Assembly (NCBI GenBank): GCA_003152595.1
Contig: PMAM01000345.1
Location: forward strand, 1-42,879
Source: Acidobacterium sp.
GTDB lineage: Bacteria > Acidobacteriota > Terriglobia > Terriglobales > Acidobacteriaceae
Direction of reading: 5' to 3'
DNA length: 42,879 nt
In this document: positions 35,456-42,879 of the stretch, piece by piece
Position numbering within the stretch: position 1 is the first letter of the stretch
Layout of the letters: each line of letters begins with the position of its first letter
Notes under the pieces: generated by a model
What the model saw: the letters and a program-made list of their open reading frames with translations, nothing else
What the model was told of the DNA's origin: nothing
Database searches by the model: none
Made by a program: the position numbers and the translations under genes

Positions 35456-37488
35456 TCACCGGCCTCTTGGGTTTCTGGCAGAGCATGAATCGCAGAAATC
35501 GCGCTTGAAATCCTCGACAATCGTGATCACATCAACGGACTGTGCACTGGACACATACTTGAGTTTTTCACAAATCACTTTTCGCATGGGCGACACACTG
35601 AAGGCAGTCCCCGGATCAATCGTCTGAGTAAGGTCCTCCCAGAGCTGAAGGTGTTGGCACCAGCGGCATCGCTCCTGGGCGATGAATCGCAGAGTGCGCA
35701 TGTATCCAAGGAGTTTCTTGGGATGGGCTGGCGGAGAGCCGATAATTTTCACCAAGTGCTGCGCCATTCGGGACAATTCTTCGTCCGATTGGTTTGCATG
35801 AAGTTGATCTCGATGCTGACGATCAGACTTGGCGATATCCTGCTCGTAGCGCATCAATAGTGTTCTGTTTTCGAGGACCTCGGCAGCTTCCTCCGCGATT
35901 GGCTTGAATCCCATTGCGTCCGCTTCTGGGTAGAGCATTTCCGCTGCCGCTTTGGCACCGTCAATATCGCCTCGAACCTCCAGAAATCGAATCTTCAGTT
36001 TATCGAGCGTCAGTCGGCCCTCAACCAGACCGCTAGGGCGTGAGAGTCGGTAAGCCTCGTTGAAGATATTGTCAATCGACGCTTCTACCGGCTCAGGCAC
36101 TTTGTACGATTGGTGGCTATTGATCGCTTCCATTCGCTTTTCAAATAGCCCGCCGATTCGTACGTAAAGCCTGACGATGAGAGCCTGGACAATGAGAATC
36201 GGATGCCTTAAATCGTAAGCCTCTAGCAGTGCCTCGTCAGCCTGTTGTTCCCACCCTGATTGATTGCGCACAGCATCTTGGAGATTCTGTTTGGCCCTCT
36301 TCGTATCGCTCGGATACAGGAACTCGGAATTTCAGCGTGAAAGAGCGTCTCGTTGATTTGGATGTTTGCCTGCATTCCTTCCAGAAAGAGCAGGAGCAGC
36401 TTCGCATCCAGCTTGATTCCTCGATGCGCATTGGGGTGAACAAGGATTTCCGTTGTCACGTCGCGCAACCTCTCCAAAATGGCCGCACGAGTATCGCCGT
36501 CCTTCTCCGTAAGGTATTGGTGATGGAGTGCATCTTGACGTGCCTCAAGCGCTTCAAGTCCCTCCAGCGCCCGCGAACGCGCCAAAAGGCGCTGTTGGTA
36601 GGTTTCCGCGTTGATGAGTCCGATATGGAACTCGGCCCCGTCTCGGAGGGTGATAAGAAACGATTGGTCCCGCGCATTGAGTTCACTTTTGCGCGCCAAT
36701 GCCCGTCGTATATGCCCAAGCGCCGCATAGTGGTCGCCTCGGGTAAATTCGGCATACCCTGCGGTTAGTTGAATCCGCGCCGTCTCCCGGATTTCCAGAT
36801 CAAGAAGCCGCATGAGGTCAAGCACTTCCACGGGGAAACCGGCAGCCACAATGGTGGCTCCGCTGGCAAATAACACATCCCGCGCTTGAGCTGGATCGGT
36901 GATGCTCAGCGATTCGCTGTCAATGCTGAGGACAACGGTTTCGCCGCCGGTGGCCTTGGCCAGCGAGTCATGGATTTGGCGATGGAGACGCCCTTCCTTC
37001 ATGATTCGGGCGTGAATGCCCGGGAGTGACGCTTGCGAGAAGCGTTCGCCAAAATTCAACGCGATCCATTGCTGCTCTCGCCAGGCCGGATTCTCTTCAT
37101 TCAATCGGCGGCTTTCATCCTGAGCCCAAGTGAACCAGAACTCATCCTTCTCAAGGTCGTAGAGGATATAGATTGGCGCAGTCCCGTTTAAGAGATAATT
37201 CAGATTGGCTGTGCGGACGGAATGCGAAAACGACCCGTCGCGGAGAGGAGCGAGGCGGCTGGCTGCCTTCATCTGCACCTGGCCGCGAAAGTTGGTCATT
37301 CGACGGTCCATTTTGAGTTCAAATGAGCCGTCCAGACCATAGTCTTCGACCCGTTCATCGCGGAAGATGATTTCGTCCTGCCCCTTTAGGAGCGCATTGA
37401 GCGCCTTGATGCTCTCGCGTTGGAGTTCAGCCTTTTCGTCCGAGACGGGGAGTGGACCAAGATCCGGGCTGTCGTCGCCAAAACTCAC
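35456..37488 (-). pseudogene. DUF4365-type protein gene split by a one-base frameshift
   Basis: Two overlapping minus-strand frames, 37488-36223 and 36271-35456, are halves of one gene. The first half begins with a DUF4365-like nuclease-fold domain (IFRDERVEDYGLDGSFELK, RGQVQMKAASR; residues about 38-77). It continues helical to NETLFHAE. From there the third frame reads on sensibly as SEFLYPSDTKRAKQNLQDAV and into the second half. Frames differ by exactly one base, so adding one A to the GAAATT run near 36330 would restore a protein of about 677 residues. The second half is helical, TPR-like, and has paired cysteines (CRWCQH, CDSCS). A sequencing error cannot be excluded. DUF4365 proteins are frequent in defence islands. 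Confidence 0.8.
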
Positions 37489-37714
37489 CGGGAATCATTC
37501 TCCTTCCGGGTCGAATTATTTCACTTTCAAATCCGCAGAGGAAAATCGATCCAACTTAGTCATGTGTCCTAATCGACGTGCAGGATGGCACGACGGCTTT
37601 TGGAACGGGGCATGGACGAAGTACGGCCGAGGACGCGGGAGTGGATGGCCGGGTGCGCGGCCGTGGGTGGTGGCGCGCTGCTACACTTTCTTGACGACCT
37701 AAGGGGCTGCGAAG

Positions 37715-38311
37715 TTGCTCTATACGGCTGAAAATGACCCAGAGCTCGGAACTTGGCTTCGCCACAACGCCGACAGCAAGAGTCCGTTCATTCGCACACT
37801 GGTCGAAGCGGCGAAGCTGGCTTCTCCCGGCGAATATACCGCCCTGCAACGAGCCCTTCGCCGCTTTCGGGCGTCCGATCCCGAACCCGACTCTTCCGTT
37901 CACACCCTGGTTACGGATGCCTACAAGGTGGTGTTCAACGAGCAGAAAGAACTCGATCATCTCGACGTCGCCTTCACTCGATTCAACGCTTCCGTCTTTG
38001 ACAACGCCTTCCCGGAGACGAAAATTCGCTATGCCAGTTCGATTGTGAGCCAAGAGGAGCCCGGCTGGCCCATCGGTTTGTTCGCCCTGCCAGATGACCC
38101 TGTCACTTACCGCGCGCCAAGCCAGTTTCGTTTGGACGTTCCCCACATCTTCATCGCCGAGAAGCTGAGCGGCGTAGCTCCCGTCGACGAATGGGTCCTC
38201 CTACACGAGATGTGTCATTACAAGGTGCCGAACCACGGACCAGATTTCATTGCCCAAGTCAAACAGGCATTGGATGCGACCGGCTGGCGGACACTCATCG
38301 GCAGCTTCTGA
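37715..38311 (+). CDS. SprT-like zinc metallopeptidase
   Basis: 198 residues, TTG start with AGGGG 8 nt upstream; no ATG is available in frame. The C-terminal part has EWVLLHEMCHYKVPNHGPDF, giving the HExxH zinc site His164, Glu165, His168 and a third ligand candidate His174 in NHGPDF, the SprT/Spartan pattern. The N-terminal 90 residues are helical and of unknown role. SprT-like proteases of eukaryotes degrade DNA-protein crosslinks; bacterial SprT-like members are poorly known. It is divergent from the DUF4365 gene and precedes a DUF2971-like gene by 79 bp in the same orientation, so the two may be expressed together. Confidence 0.82.
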   Translation: MLYTAENDPELGTWLRHNADSKSPFIRTLVEAAKLASPGEYTALQRALRRFRASDPEPDSSVHTLVTDAYKVVFNEQKELDHLDVAFTRFNASVFDNAFPETKIRYASSIVSQEEPGWPIGLFALPDDPVTYRAPSQFRLDVPHIFIAEKLSGVAPVDEWVLLHEMCHYKVPNHGPDFIAQVKQALDATGWRTLIGSF

Positions 38312-38390
38312 TCGTCCGTGGGAGTCACAGCGCTTGTAAACCCGTGCGCTATCCTGGTCTTTCCCCCAACTATAGACGCCGGAGGCCGGA

Positions 38391-39155
38391 GTGCCCGCCA
38401 GGAACAAGTACCTTCGCCGTTACACACATCTTGAGTCCTTGCGACACATGCTTTGCACGAAGTCCCTCACCCTGCTCGACTATCGCAAGTGGAAGGACAA
38501 GAACGACTCGTACTTTCTCAAGATGTACCAGGAAGAGCGGAAGCGGAAGTCTCTCCTCGTGCTCTGCCTCACGAGTGCTTCGGAGCGATTCCATCTGTGG
38601 CATGTGTTCGGGCCGAAAAAGGAAAGGCGTTCGCTTCTGAGTGCAGGTCAGCCATTCGGATGTGGTCCCTATAACGGCTCTTCACCCTTAGCCAAAATCG
38701 GAGTTCGGATTCGATTCGACCGCTCCAAGCTGATTGAAGCCCTCGCCAACTATCGGGGAATGGTTCGATGGGACGCCGTTGACTATCTAACTCACGCCCA
38801 GCTGGAGGCGCTCGCGACCGAGCGGAACGCAGTCGGTGCCATCGAGCGGTTGCCCTTTATCAAGCGCTATGGCTTTCGCGATGAACTGGAGTTCCGCATC
38901 CTCTTTGAATCAACTAAACGGCAGCTTCCGACTATCGAGATTCCCATTCCCATCGCGTGCATCAACAGAATCATCTTTAGCTACAAACTCAACTATGGAG
39001 ACTACAGAGCAATCCAAGATGCATTGCGTTCAATGGATGGCTGCGCGGGCCTGGATATCCGGCGCTCCAATCTCACCGAAAGCAAGACATGGAAGACCGC
39101 CGGGCAGGAAGTTGTCCTGGCGGCAAGACAAGCAGTAGCGATTAAGAAAAGATGA
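38391..39155 (+). CDS. DUF2971-like protein
   Basis: 254 residues, GTG start with GGAGG just upstream. The N-terminal half fits the DUF2971 pattern: YLRRYTHLESLRHML, KSLTLLDYRKWKDKNDSYF, LLVLCLTSASERFHLWHVFG and then GVRIRFDRSKL. Between the last two motifs lies an extra stretch of about 28 residues (39-base-rich in Ser, Gly and Pro) compared with the pattern I remember. DUF2971 proteins occur widely in phage-defence and toxin-like contexts but have no established activity. Located 79 bp after an SprT-like peptidase, it may be that protease's partner; this is an inference. Confidence 0.72.
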   Translation: MPARNKYLRRYTHLESLRHMLCTKSLTLLDYRKWKDKNDSYFLKMYQEERKRKSLLVLCLTSASERFHLWHVFGPKKERRSLLSAGQPFGCGPYNGSSPLAKIGVRIRFDRSKLIEALANYRGMVRWDAVDYLTHAQLEALATERNAVGAIERLPFIKRYGFRDELEFRILFESTKRQLPTIEIPIPIACINRIIFSYKLNYGDYRAIQDALRSMDGCAGLDIRRSNLTESKTWKTAGQEVVLAARQAVAIKKR

Positions 39156-39795
39156 TCACACGAGGGGTGCGTGCAGGTCCGCCTTGCAGGTTGCAGCGAT
39201 TCTGTCGCCCGGAGGCCTGTGGCTCAGCCTGATCGCTTCGACCGAGACCGGCTGCGGCAAGTCGGTCCGCCGCGTCGCTCGGCACGGGAGGTTGCCCTCG
39301 CCATCAAATCGGCTTTGGAAATTGTGGAACTCCGTGCGGCCGAGTTCCGCGGCCATCATACCCGGCCTGGTTCTGTCTCTCGTGCCAGCGCACGATGCCG
39401 ACGCAGCCCTCCTGCCGACATGACTGAAGCTCGGACAACGAGCATCCCGTTCTCGACGAGCGCATAATCGCCATCCATGTAAGTCATCATCTGTCAAGAA
39501 AAAAGCACGAGAGTGCTGGTCGCGCTCAGGAGAGCGCGCATTCGTTCTGATCCGGCCATCCGCCTGCGCGTGTGCCTCTCGGCTGGTGGTCCCTGCTCCC
39601 GCAGGACCGGACATCCATTTGCTGCCTCAAGCTCCGAAGAGCCGTCGCAGAAGATTGAGTTTGTGTTCTCTGCCAGTCCCGAAACAATGCGAAGAGAGCC
39701 TCGGGAGTTTCCTCCGTCGCCCGGGCGATTTACTGCAGGACCTGGCAGCCTGCGCATCGAATGATCTTGTTTTTGTTCTCCCTATTAGGAAGGTT
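39156..39795. other. Gene-poor region between DUF2971 gene and IS110 element
   Basis: About 640 bp. Two small minus-strand frames touch each other here: one starting MMTYMDGDYALVENGMLVVR and one starting MAAELGRTEFHNFQSRFDGE, ending near 39156. They could be remnants of a decayed gene, but neither has a clear ribosome-binding site or a recognised family, so they are not listed as genes. Confidence 0.4.
39497..39518 (-). terminator. Intrinsic terminator, minus strand
   Basis: Read on the minus strand: AGCAC, loop TCTC, GTGCT, followed at once by TTTTTT. The short 5-bp stem with a T6 tail has the form of a Rho-independent terminator and would stop leftward transcription from the IS110 transposase side. 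Confidence 0.55.
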
Positions 39796-40827
39796 TTAAG
39801 CCACTGCTTTGGCCACCAACTCTTCGGCCGGTACGAAGTCCTGTTTCCTGCGGTCCACCGCGAGCATGTATGCCACCAGCTTTCTGGCTATCGCCATAGT
39901 GGCCCGATTCTTGTTCCCTCGCTGGATTTCCTTCTCCCGGAGCAGGGCCAGCTCGTGGGAGTACCGGGGCGCCAGCTTGGCGGCTTCCACCAGCACGTGC
40001 TGGATGTGCTTGTTCCTCTGCTTGGAAATCGGCGTGCGCATCACCTTGTCGGCAGAAGTCTTCTCAGCGCCGCATAGTCCGCAGTAGCTGATGGCTTCCT
40101 TCACCGATGGGAAGCGGGTGTAGTCTCCGATCTCCAGGGCCCAGGTCAGCGCGGTGATGGGGCCGACTCCGGGGATCGTCCTCAGCCGTCTCAGCCGCTC
40201 CGACAGCAGCGGATCCCGTTCCAGGGAACTGATCAGCGCACGATCCAGTCGCTGTCCCCGCAGGATGTGTTCGCGGCCAAGCCGAAGCAGGGGCCGGATA
40301 CTGTCGCTGATCTCCTCGTTGGTCGAAAACAGTTCAGTGAAGTAACCCATCTTGTGCAGTCGCTGCTTGTCATAGCTGACCCCACTTTCCATGAGCAGCC
40401 CCGATATACGGTTCTTCATCTGCACCGTCTGCCTTACCACCAGGTGCCGATAGCGCAACGTCCGGCGCCGGTCCCGGATCTCGGTCGAAGCCATGTGGCA
40501 CTCGGGCAGAAAGTCGCACCGCAGGCAGTCGGCGATCTTGCCGGCATCGATCCGGTCGTTCTTCTTCTTGGACGCGGCGATGGCCCGGAGCATCAGCGGA
40601 TGGGCCACCTTCACCTTCTCCGCATGCGGAAGCAGGTAATCGTAGATCCAGCCGGTGAAGATCGTCGCTTCCATGGCCATCATCCGGGGTTGCGGTAACG
40701 TCTGGATCCAGGCATCCAGTTCGCGCCGGGTCGATCCGATCTTGCCCTCCCGGTGCACATGACCAGCTGCATCCTTCACGCAATAGCTGATCGTCTTCTT
40801 GTGAACATCCAGTCCGATGTAATACAT
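39796..40827 (-). CDS. IS110-family transposase (bridge-RNA-guided recombinase type)
   Basis: 343 residues, about the usual family length and apparently intact. The N-terminal DEDD RuvC-like domain shows Asp7 in GLDVHKK, Glu53 in AMEATIFTGW and Asp91/Asp94 in KKNDRIDAGKIAD. The C-terminal Transposase_20 domain begins LRTIPGVGPITALTWALEIG and contains RTPISKQRNKHIQHVL with the likely catalytic Ser near residue 267. Established knowledge: IS110 members recombine target and donor through a bridge RNA encoded in a non-coding end of the element. A transcript upstream of the start would serve that role here. Confidence 0.93.
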   Translation of the reverse strand: MYYIGLDVHKKTISYCVKDAAGHVHREGKIGSTRRELDAWIQTLPQPRMMAMEATIFTGWIYDYLLPHAEKVKVAHPLMLRAIAASKKKNDRIDAGKIADCLRCDFLPECHMASTEIRDRRRTLRYRHLVVRQTVQMKNRISGLLMESGVSYDKQRLHKMGYFTELFSTNEEISDSIRPLLRLGREHILRGQRLDRALISSLERDPLLSERLRRLRTIPGVGPITALTWALEIGDYTRFPSVKEAISYCGLCGAEKTSADKVMRTPISKQRNKHIQHVLVEAAKLAPRYSHELALLREKEIQRGNKNRATMAIARKLVAYMLAVDRRKQDFVPAEELVAKAVA

Positions 40828-40930
40828 ATCGTCTCTGAGGAGCCTCCGAGGTAGTTCTCTGAATCAGCCTCAAGGCTGAGTTCAGCCTTTCGCAACACCT
40901 CGTGCTCCTCCTCGACTTAGCATTCAAACA
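40828..40930 (-). ncRNA. Candidate bridge RNA region of the IS110 element
   Basis: The non-coding stretch just upstream of the transposase holds TCAGCC-TCAA-GGCTGA (40864-40879), a perfect 6-bp stem with a 4-nt loop, and a competing AGGCTGA/TCAGCCT pairing a few bases on. In IS110-group elements the bridge RNA is encoded here. Guide loops cannot be assigned by eye. Confidence 0.4.
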
Positions 40931-41041
40931 ATGCGCTCAGCGAAGCCGGATTAGCACTGAAATGTCGGCTTTTGACAACACAATCGAGAACCCCCGAGCG
41001 ACTTCAATCCCGCCTGCCGCGACATTCGCTTTATCTTCGCC

Positions 41042-41047
41042 TATACT
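41042..41047 (+). promoter_or_regulatory. Candidate -10 box before a small gene
   Basis: TATACT ends 6 nt before the ATG at 41054, again predicting a leaderless message. No clear -35 is seen. Confidence 0.3.
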
Positions 41048-41053
41048 GTCCGG

Positions 41054-41266
41054 ATGTGGGATCCCTTCGCACCAATGCCTCGCATGAATCGAACGCTGGT
41101 CTACCTGGGCGCCTGCATTATCGCTGGGCTGAGGCTTGCGAGAGAGAAGCAGGTCAATGTCCGCGTGATCCCGACCAGCGCCGCGATTGAGGAATCCGTG
41201 GATCTTGCGCATGAGATATTCAATCGAGTCTTTCGCAGGGTGCCTGATCGAGTCGATGCCAAATAG
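41054..41266 (+). CDS. Small hypothetical protein near the conjugation operon
   Basis: 70 residues; an internal Met (MNRTLVYLG) is an alternative start. The sequence NRTLVYLGACIIAGLRLARE followed by VRVIPTSAAIEESVDLAHEI and FNRVF has natural protein composition and a mildly hydrophobic N-terminal helix, but no family is recognised. It lies on the strand of the conjugation genes, 230 bp before them, and may belong to the same mobile element. Confidence 0.5.
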   Translation: MWDPFAPMPRMNRTLVYLGACIIAGLRLAREKQVNVRVIPTSAAIEESVDLAHEIFNRVFRRVPDRVDAK

Positions 41267-41496
41267 ATGCCGATGGCTTTCGGCGCAGATCACAGCCGTC
41301 GACTGAGGTTTACCAACGAATCAAACGAGCAGCGTCGCCCAGGATGTTGCGACCTGGATTCCCATTGGAATACAAGGCTGGAATGCTCGTTATAACCGCA
41401 GGGAATAACGGCCGCATCAGAAGTGATTGGACTTCGAAATAGTGCCGGGCTAGCTTTGCGCCATGCTGACGTTGCGAACGCCAGCGGAGGTGCAAA

Positions 41497-41823
41497 GTGA
41501 TCCCGATCCGTCGTTTCATCCGATTCTCCACCATCCCTGTTCGGGTGGATGTCCGCGTTGTCCTCGCACTTACGATTCTGCTGCTACCGCTTGCGACCCA
41601 GGCCCAGTCGAGCGGTTCACCCTTCGATACCGGCTTCACCGCCCTGCAGACTCTTTTCACCGGGACGATTGCCAAGGTCGCATCGCTGATCGCGATCGTG
41701 ATTGGCGGCTACGGCTTCGCACACGGCGAGCCCGGCGCGAAGAAGGCCCTCGCGGGCGTTGCCGCAGGTACCGGCATAGCGGTGCTGGCTGTCAACGTCC
41801 TGAGCTGGCTCTGGGGCGTATAA
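41497..41823 (+). CDS. TrbC/VirB2-type conjugative pilin
   Basis: 108 residues, GTG start with GGAGG 5 nt upstream. A long signal peptide (VRVVLALTILLLPLATQAQ) is followed by a short polar stretch and two transmembrane helices (about 58-72, ASLIAIVIGGYGF, and 82-105, ALAGVAAGTGIAVLAVNVLS), with a charged turn HGEPGAKK between them. This is the layout of the VirB2/TrbC major pilin of type IV secretion systems. The gene order pilin, VirB3, VirB4 confirms it. Confidence 0.85.
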   Translation: MIPIRRFIRFSTIPVRVDVRVVLALTILLLPLATQAQSSGSPFDTGFTALQTLFTGTIAKVASLIAIVIGGYGFAHGEPGAKKALAGVAAGTGIAVLAVNVLSWLWGV

Positions 41824-41878
41824 GCCGCTTCCTCCCGCCGTTCATCGCCTTGACCTTGACGAATCGATGTGAGGGCTT

Positions 41879-42181
41879 ATGCAGAGCGACATTCAACCAA
41901 AACGCCGTACCAACCGGGTCTACAAGAGCCTGCATAAGCCGCTCACGTACCTGGGAGTTGAGCGCACTCTGTTCTATTTCGTCTGCGTAGGTGCCGTGGG
42001 TGCCTTCAACCTCTTCAACAGCCTGCTCGCGGGCGTGGCCGTGTTCATCGGCGGATTCGCCTTCGGCCACTGGGTGACGAACAGCGACCCGGCGTTCCTC
42101 CTCATTCTTGCCAGGTCGGAACGGTACAAGAGCCGGTACGACGCGGCGAAACAAAGCACTCCGCGGGTCGAGGTGATGTGA
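41879..42181 (+). CDS. VirB3-type type IV secretion protein
   Basis: 100 residues. The N-terminus (NRVYKSLHKPLTYLGVERT) and the paired hydrophobic helices at about 30-63 (LFYFVCVGAVGAFNLF, LLAGVAVFIGGFAFGH) match VirB3/TrbD inner membrane proteins, which work next to the VirB4 ATPase. The stop shares one base with the VirB4 start (TGATG), indicating translational coupling. Confidence 0.82.
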   Translation: MQSDIQPKRRTNRVYKSLHKPLTYLGVERTLFYFVCVGAVGAFNLFNSLLAGVAVFIGGFAFGHWVTNSDPAFLLILARSERYKSRYDAAKQSTPRVEVM

Positions 42182-42879
42182 TGCTCCGCCTCGACAGGGT
42201 CATCAAGCCGTGGAAGGAAGCAGCCGCACTCTGCGATCACATCAACCTGTACGGTTTCTGGAACGAGACGGCGTTCCTGACCAAGAGCGGCGACCTGGGC
42301 ATGGTGCTGAGCGTCGCCGGCGTGGACTACGAGAGTCTCGACCATGCCGAGCAGGAATACGCGGTGAAACGACTTGAGGCCGCACTGAAAGCGTTCGGCC
42401 CCGGCTTCCACGTCTACCAGTACCTCTTCAAATCGAACCGGCCGGAAATCCCGTTCGCCGACTACGAGAATCCTCTTGTGCAGGAGTCGGTGGACTACAG
42501 GCGTCGGTTCTTTGAGGAGAGGGCAGACAGGCTTTACGAGATCGAAATCTATTACTGCGTTCTCCTCGAAGGCTCACGGTCGAAGACCGGCGTCGGCGCA
42601 GCTCTGGCTCAGCTTTTCCGTGATCCGGCCGGAGCCGTGAACGAGCTGAAGACGCAGTTCACCAACAACGCCATGAAGACGCTTCTGCGCTCACAGATCG
42701 AGCGTGACCTGGCGCGCCTCGAACAATGCGCGCAGGCGTTCGCGCGTCAGCTCGCCGACTTCGTGCATATCGACGTTTTGAACCAGCGCGGCCAGTTCCG
42801 CTTCTTTCGGCGGCTGCTCAACTACGACGACTGGCGCATTGCGGGCCACCCAAAGGACACGCAGTTTCTCGACTACCAG
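42181..42879 (+). CDS. VirB4/TrbE/CagE-family conjugation ATPase, N-terminal part
   Basis: The frame stays open from ATG 42181 to the window end (233 codons); full proteins have about 800 residues, so the Walker motifs lie outside. The start MLRLDRVIKPWKEAAALCDH, then INLYGFWNETAFLTKSGDLG and VAGVDYESLDHAEQEYAVKR, matches the N-terminal CagE_TrbE_VirB domain. Together with the pilin and VirB3 genes it marks the beginning of a type IV secretion operon that continues to the right. Confidence 0.88.
   Translation, partial: MLRLDRVIKPWKEAAALCDHINLYGFWNETAFLTKSGDLGMVLSVAGVDYESLDHAEQEYAVKRLEAALKAFGPGFHVYQYLFKSNRPEIPFADYENPLVQESVDYRRRFFEERADRLYEIEIYYCVLLEGSRSKTGVGAALAQLFRDPAGAVNELKTQFTNNAMKTLLRSQIERDLARLEQCAQAFARQLADFVHIDVLNQRGQFRFFRRLLNYDDWRIAGHPKDTQFLDYQ

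Larger units (their letters stand above)
39796..40940 (-). mobile_element. IS110-family insertion sequence
   Basis: The element consists of the transposase gene and a structured non-coding end upstream of it. IS110 elements lack terminal inverted repeats, so the exact ends cannot be fixed by eye; the limits given are the gene plus about 110 bp. It lies between the defence genes and the conjugation operon. Confidence 0.6.

Noticed and set aside
39156..39614. 152-codon minus-strand frame and two touching short frames in the gap before the IS110 element.
   Set aside because: No recognisable domain or ribosome-binding site; listed as a gene-poor region with possible remnants.
40831..40842. TCTGAGGAGCC near the IS110 element resembles the 3' end of the tRNA-Asn fragment and could be a second attachment site.
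   Set aside because: Only 11 bases match; the T arm and anticodon arm are absent and the match lies in the structured end of the IS110 element. Chance is the better explanation.

Overview
The window looks like a piece of an Acidobacteriota chromosome, probably class Terriglobia. This is inferred from family content, not from a marker gene. The clues are a large TonB-dependent receptor with an N-terminal carboxypeptidase-regulatory-like domain, two CRTAC1-type FG-GAP/ASPIC-UnbV proteins around a giant TPR protein, a winged-helix/malectin membrane regulator, a TPR-CHAT protease and many secreted glycoside hydrolases. Coding is dense, with several short translationally coupled operons.

Positions 1-8.0 kb: a TPR-CHAT caspase-like protease (5' end outside the window) overlaps an S41 peptidase by 4 bp. 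A secreted GH42 beta-galactosidase follows. On the other strand lie an atypical sigma-like factor with its zinc-finger membrane partner, then an HxlR-type regulator on the plus strand and a small one-helix membrane protein. Positions 8.5-9.8 kb: a 54-bp 3' fragment of a tRNA-Asn(GTT) gene abuts, and encodes the last codons of, a tyrosine integrase. This is an element boundary.

Positions 10-30.4 kb form a polysaccharide, probably fucoside, utilisation region. It holds a malectin/winged-helix regulator interrupted by two in-frame TGA codons, a GH3 enzyme with a PA14 insert, a Tat-exported 972-residue putative glycosidase, a TonB receptor behind a strong promoter with a palindromic LacI-like operator, the CRTAC1-TPR-CRTAC1 operon, a GH29 alpha-L-fucosidase, an RbsD/FucU mutarotase and a 3' remnant of a fucP-like permease. 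The receptor would import oligosaccharides, GH3, GH29, GH42 and the 972-residue protein would trim them, and FucU/FucP would have handled free fucose.

The fucP remnant ends abruptly at about 30.4 kb, where a defence region begins: a two-gene SPARTA-type system (TIR-APAZ plus short prokaryotic Argonaute), a PD-(D/E)XK nuclease-like protein, a DUF4365-type gene split by a one-base frameshift, and a plus-strand pair of SprT-like metallopeptidase and DUF2971-like protein. An IS110-family element (39.8-40.9 kb) separates this from the start of a type IV secretion operon (VirB2/TrbC, VirB3, VirB4, the last running off the window). An integrase at a tRNA boundary on one side and conjugation genes on the other suggest that much of 8.5-42.9 kb could be one integrative conjugative element or a tandem array of elements. 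The far attachment site is not in view, so this remains a hypothesis.
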